Shown: one piece after another, positions 7,763-11,202 of the stretch
Position numbering within the stretch: position 1 is the stretch's first letter
Layout: the number at the start of each line of letters is the position of its first letter
DNA from: Asterionellopsis glacialis
Lineage: Eukaryota > Bacillariophyta > Plagiogrammaphyceae > Rhaphoneidales > Asterionellopsidaceae
Direction: 5' to 3'
Length of the DNA: 11,202 nt
Assembly (NCBI GenBank): GCA_014885115.2
Contig: WKLE02003079.1
Location: 1 to 11,202, forward strand
Notes under the pieces: model-generated
What the model saw: the letters and a program-made list of their open reading frames with translations, nothing else
Told to the model about the DNA's origin: nothing
The model's database searches: none
Program-made: the position numbers and the translations under genes

Positions 7763-10247
7763 ATGACTTCTGTGGAAAGCGACGTTCAAGCCATGTCCTT
7801 GGAAGATAAAGATTTTAGTGAAAATGCGTTGGTGAAAAAGTTGGTGGAATTGGGTATCGATCATCAAGTGTACGGTCATGTGTTGTGCGATACTGCCGAA
7901 GAATTGGTGACCAATGTCAAACTTCCTTCAGAGAAGGAAACTCATACCAAGAATTTATTTTTGCGAGATAAGAAACACGGATTGTTTCTTGTAACTGTGC
8001 ATCCTTCGTCTCATGTCAATACGAAAGATTTGGGTAAAATGTTAAAATTGGAAGGCAAAACAAATTTGCGTTTTGCCGATGCAGCATTGTTAGATGAATG
8101 CTTGGGATGTAAGCCAGGTACAGTTGGTCCCTTGGCCATTGTGAATGATACGGAGGGCAAGGTCACACAAGTTTTGGATCAAAAGTTATTAGACTTTGAA
8201 AAGATTCATTCTCATCCATTGCAAAATGATGCCAGTGTCGTGTTGACACCTGCCGACTTGCAATCCTATTTGGCCAAGGTTGGACATGAACCGACTGTCT
8301 TGGAATTTGGTGATGCACCCCTTCCAGGCAAAGTCCCCTCCAATCGTCCGCCACAAGCTAAAACGGGTGACAAGAAAGGTGGGCAACAACAGCAACAACA
8401 ACAAAAGAATAAAGATAAAAAGACAGCCAAGAAGGGTGATACACTTTTGGCACTTCAATGGAAAAAAGATGAAAACTTTGCCATGTGGTATTCGGATGTG
8501 ATTGTATTATCAGAAATGATTTCCTATTATGATATATCTGGATGTTACATTTTGCGACCATGGAGTTACAAAATTTGGGAACTTATTCAAGTTTGGTTCA
8601 ATGAAAAAGTAAGTACATGAAAGAAGTGCAAGAAAAAAAAGTTTGCTACTGTATTAGCGGCTACGACTTTGCAAAAAAAGTATTAGTGTCATCGTTTCAA
8701 ACTCTTTCATGTCTGACCTATGATAATATGCTCTTTTCTTCTCTTCCTCCACTTTCTTATAGATTATAGCCTTGGATGTGGAGAATGCATACTTTCCACT
8801 CTTTGTATCTCAAGATCGTCTTGAGAAGGAAAAGGATCACGTTGAAGGATTTGCACCGGAGGTTGCTTGGGTAACCAAGAGTGGTGATGGTGAATTGGCC
8901 AAACCCATTGCGGTTCGTCCCACAAGTGAAACCATTATGTATCCCGCCTTTTCCGATTGGATCAAGTCGCATCGTGATTTGCCATTGAAATTAAATCAAT
9001 GGTCCAATGTCGTACGTTGGGAATTTAAGGATCCTACACCCTTTTTACGAAGTCGTGAATTCTTATGGCAAGAAGGCCATACGGCCCATGTCGATTATGA
9101 GGATGCAGATAAGATGGTAATGCAAGCCTTGGATTTGTACAAGGGTGTATACCAAGATTTGTTGGCTGTCCCTGTCATTCCAGGATACAAAACGGAAAAA
9201 GAAAAATTTGCAGGTGGACATCAGACCACGACAGTCGAAGCCTACATTCCTGGATCCGGACGTGCTATTCAAGGTGCGACATCTCACAATTTAGGACAAA
9301 ACTTTGGTAAAATGTTTGATATTACCTTTCAAGATGAAAAGGGTGATAGTCAAATTGCATGGCAAACATCATGGGGACTTACCACACGTACGATTGGTGT
9401 CATGGTGATGGTACATGGTGATGATACTGGATTGGTTATGCCCCCCAAGGTATCTCCACTCCAGGCTGTGATTGTCCCTATTATTAGTAAAAAGTTGACA
9501 TTGGAAGATGCGGCTCCCTACTGTGAAAGTATTTTGAAGGATTTGACAGGTGCTGGTGTAAGTGCAACAGAATCTTGATTTTGTCTCTCTTGTGTTTTCA
9601 TTTTTAAAAAGATTCGTCATTGTACTGGTTTCTCATTACCTTCTTTCATCTTTTGTTTTCGTGAAACTCCAACTATCCATTTATTGTGAATGTAGATTCG
9701 TGCCAAGTTAGATGATCGTGTTATTTACAATCCTGGATGGAAGTACAATCATTGGGAACAAAAGGGTGTACCTGTGCGTATTGAGGTTGGTCCACGTGAT
9801 ATTGAACAAAAACAAGCACGTGTGGTTGTCCGTTACAATGGTGAAAAGATGGATATGTCTGTTGAAAACTTGGGTGAAGCTCTATCTGCCAAATTGGATG
9901 AAATTCAGAATGCCATGTTTAACAAGGCTAAGGAAACACGTGATGGACATTTGGTCCAAGTTACGGAATGGAAAGACTTTGTCCCCAACTTGGAACTTAA
10001 CAACTTGGTTTTGACTCCCTGGTGTGGTGGTGAACATCAAGATTGGGAAGATTGGGTCAAGAACAAAAGTCGTGAAGAATCCTTGGCATCACGTGGTGAA
10101 GAAGGTGAAGATGAACGTACTGCAACATCTGTGGCTGCCAAAACATTGTGTATCCCATTTGATCAACCTGAATTACCAGAGGGTACCAAGTGTATTGCAA
10201 GTGGTCTCCCTGCTACCTGTTGGGTACTTTGGGGACGTTCGTATTAA
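7763..10247 (+). CDS. Prolyl-tRNA synthetase with N-terminal YbaK editing domain
   Basis: Three exons (7763-8608, 8763-9557, 9696-10247; both introns phase 0) encode 730 aa. The enzyme joins proline to tRNA-Pro in the cytosol; no targeting peptide is visible. Residues about 15-175 are a YbaK/ProX-type deacylase domain: [11 protein letters not shown] with K63, GPLAIVND near 124-131 and HPLQNDASV near 153-161. This domain hydrolyses mischarged (typically Ala-) tRNA-Pro. A Lys/Gln-rich linker (about 190-226) leads to the class II core: motif 1 region [14 protein letters not shown] (260-273), motif 2 RWEF (R367, E369) with [16 protein letters not shown], and motif 3 GLTTRTIG (487-494, R491). The anticodon-binding domain follows (about 505-615, with VEVGPRD-like VGPRDIE), then the eukaryote/archaeal-type C-terminal domain ending in GRSY. 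Fusions of YbaK to this synthetase are known in yeast and protists such as Plasmodium. The C-terminal domain lacks two of the four zinc-binding Cys of the animal enzyme (KCIAS in place of KCVCG), which seems normal for the plant/protist type. Confidence 0.97.
8384..8404 (+). repeat. CAA/CAG repeat in synthetase linker
   Basis: Seven Gln codons (CAA with one CAG) in the flexible linker between the YbaK domain and the catalytic core. The linker around it is Lys-rich. Its length can vary without disturbing either domain. Confidence 0.8.
8609..8762 (+). other. Intron 1 of prolyl-tRNA synthetase
   Basis: The donor is GAAAAA|GTAAGT and the acceptor is TTTCTTATAG|ATT; length 154 bp, phase 0. Splicing restores the conserved join between the motif 1 helix (WFNEK) and the next block ([16 protein letters not shown]). 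Reading through would end after three codons (V-S-T-stop). Confidence 0.93.
9558..9695 (+). other. Intron 2 of prolyl-tRNA synthetase
   Basis: The donor is GCTGGT|GTAAGT and the acceptor is GAATGTAG|ATT; length 138 bp, phase 0. Splicing joins LTGAG to IRAKLDDR, the conserved start of the second half of the anticodon-binding domain. Unspliced RNA would stop at 9576. Confidence 0.93.
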
Positions 10248-10766
10248 AGACACAAAGTGGCGGAAGAAGAAAGAAGAGAAGGATCGAGCATCATTTATTT
10301 TTTTTAGTAAAGTTTTTGTGGTAGGGGAGGGAAAGAAGGAGGTAGGAAGAGATTGATTGGAAGTCTAGTCTAGCCTAAAGGAAAAGAACAACACATTCGT
10401 ATGGAGGTCACCATTTGAAGTTGATGATTTGTACATATGATGTACTACTTCTCTTTTGAAAATGGTTGAGTAATTTTGCACGATAGAACAAAGTATGAAA
10501 AAGTAAAAAAAAAGTAGAAAAATAAGTTATGTGTGTTTCAAAAAATGCAGCTGCTATTTCCTAAGTAGATCTAAACGTTTAGAATACAGACTAGGTTGTT
10601 TTTCAGAATGGTGGTACAATATTATGGCATTTGTGTGGGTTCAAAAGTGTTCTTCTTTACAGCATGGTAAAATGTCCTTCTCTTTCTTCTTTCTTTTCAT
10701 GAAAGGGCAAATACACTTTCTAATGGTTTGTCATCTTCTTTTTTCCGATGCGCTTCATCCAAATTT
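10248..10766. other. Convergent intergenic region
   Basis: The 519 bp between the synthetase stop (plus) and the stop of the small acidic protein gene (minus) are AT-rich, with A and T runs. No canonical AATAAA stands out near the synthetase stop; a CATTTATTTTTTTT stretch lies at about 10289-10302. A frame of 79 codons at 10531-10770 has no recognisable protein character. No RNA gene seen. Confidence 0.5.
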
Positions 10767-11123
10767 CTAGCCTTCTCCTACGGCATCTCCTTCATCTTCC
10801 TCCGAAAATCCTGGCATTTTGTCCCAGTCAATCTCACATCCTTCGTCATCATCATCATCACATTCCATGTCATTGAAAAAAGATGCTGCAAAATCATTTT
10901 CTTGTTCGGCTTCTGCATTGGCGTCAGCTGGTAACAATTCATCATCCGTTGGCATCGTCGACATGCCTATGGAATTCCATGGATTTTTATTGCTTGTTTC
11001 AGAACGTGTCCTCGATTGAATAATTCTTTGGCTTTTCACTGCTGATGGTATCCAGCCAATTACAAGCTGAATTCCAATTAGTAGCAAGCTGAGCGCGATG
11101 CCGGAACTTCGTTGAATCATCAT
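10767..11123 (-). CDS. Small acidic presequence-bearing hypothetical protein, 118 aa
   Basis: Starts with tandem ATGs (MMIQRSS) and a clear hydrophobic core (ALSLLLIGIQLVIG, about residues 10-23), a classical signal peptide or anchor. The likely cut is after VIG, leaving Trp at +1 followed by IPSAVKS and a Ser/Thr/Arg-rich stretch to about residue 48. In diatoms, an aromatic residue at +1 followed by such a stretch is the signature of plastid import, usually Phe and less often Trp. The remainder is strongly acidic, with five Asp in a row, two Cys either side of it (MECDDDDDEGCEIDW) and a DWDKMPGF motif near the C terminus. I do not recognise the family and assign no function. The frame is complete within the window, and 79 nt of upstream sequence are present. 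Codon bias cannot be judged at this length; the signal peptide is the main reason to call it real. Confidence 0.65.
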   Translation of the reverse strand: MMIQRSSGIALSLLLIGIQLVIGWIPSAVKSQRIIQSRTRSETSNKNPWNSIGMSTMPTDDELLPADANAEAEQENDFAASFFNDMECDDDDDEGCEIDWDKMPGFSEEDEGDAVGEG

Positions 11124-11202
11124 TGGGCTTTGTCAATATAGGTGTGCCAATAGAAGACAGAGAAACAGTGAGAACTCAACGTAAGAAGTGCTTCGCTTTG
11201 TG

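Noticed and set aside
1..11202. tRNA, rRNA, CRISPR array or intact transposon
   Set aside because: I looked for the conserved T-arm motif of tRNA genes, for regularly spaced repeats and for transposase or reverse transcriptase motifs, and recognised none.

Overview
The window looks like nuclear DNA of a compact eukaryotic genome, most likely a diatom or another stramenopile. The supporting signs are GT-AG introns of about 140-150 bp, AT-rich intergenic stretches, proteins with long Asp, Gln and Ser runs, an acidic secretory-type protein with a possible plastid-type presequence, and a cytosolic prolyl-tRNA synthetase carrying an N-terminal YbaK domain. The lineage is inferred; no marker gene fixes it.

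Layout from left to right. Positions 1-1499 hold no intact gene. Within them, 611-1351 is a stop-poor but broken reading frame with a CCHC zinc-knuckle pattern, which I read as a possible decayed gag/ORF1-like relic of a retrotransposon. Positions 1500-3428 (minus) encode an armadillo-like repeat protein of 642 aa. An 875-bp spacer separates it from a divergent gene at 4304-5863 (plus), a 519-aa iron/2-oxoglutarate dioxygenase related to prolyl 4-hydroxylases, with an N-terminal basic leader and a hydrophobic segment. Convergent to it, 6462-6725 (minus) encodes small-subunit ribosomal protein eS21, probably with an intron in its 5' UTR. Divergent from eS21, 7763-10247 (plus) encodes a 730-aa prolyl-tRNA synthetase in three exons. 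At the right edge, 10767-11123 (minus) encodes a 118-aa acidic hypothetical protein with a signal peptide.

Two genes serve translation: eS21 in the small ribosomal subunit, and the synthetase, which charges tRNA-Pro and probably also clears mischarged tRNA-Pro. They share a divergent intergenic region of about 1 kb, but nothing in the sequence proves co-regulation. The other genes have no evident functional link. I found no tRNA, rRNA, CRISPR array, intact transposon or gene-cluster-like system. The least explained parts are the relic at 611-1351, the membrane-anchored dioxygenase and the small acidic presequence protein.
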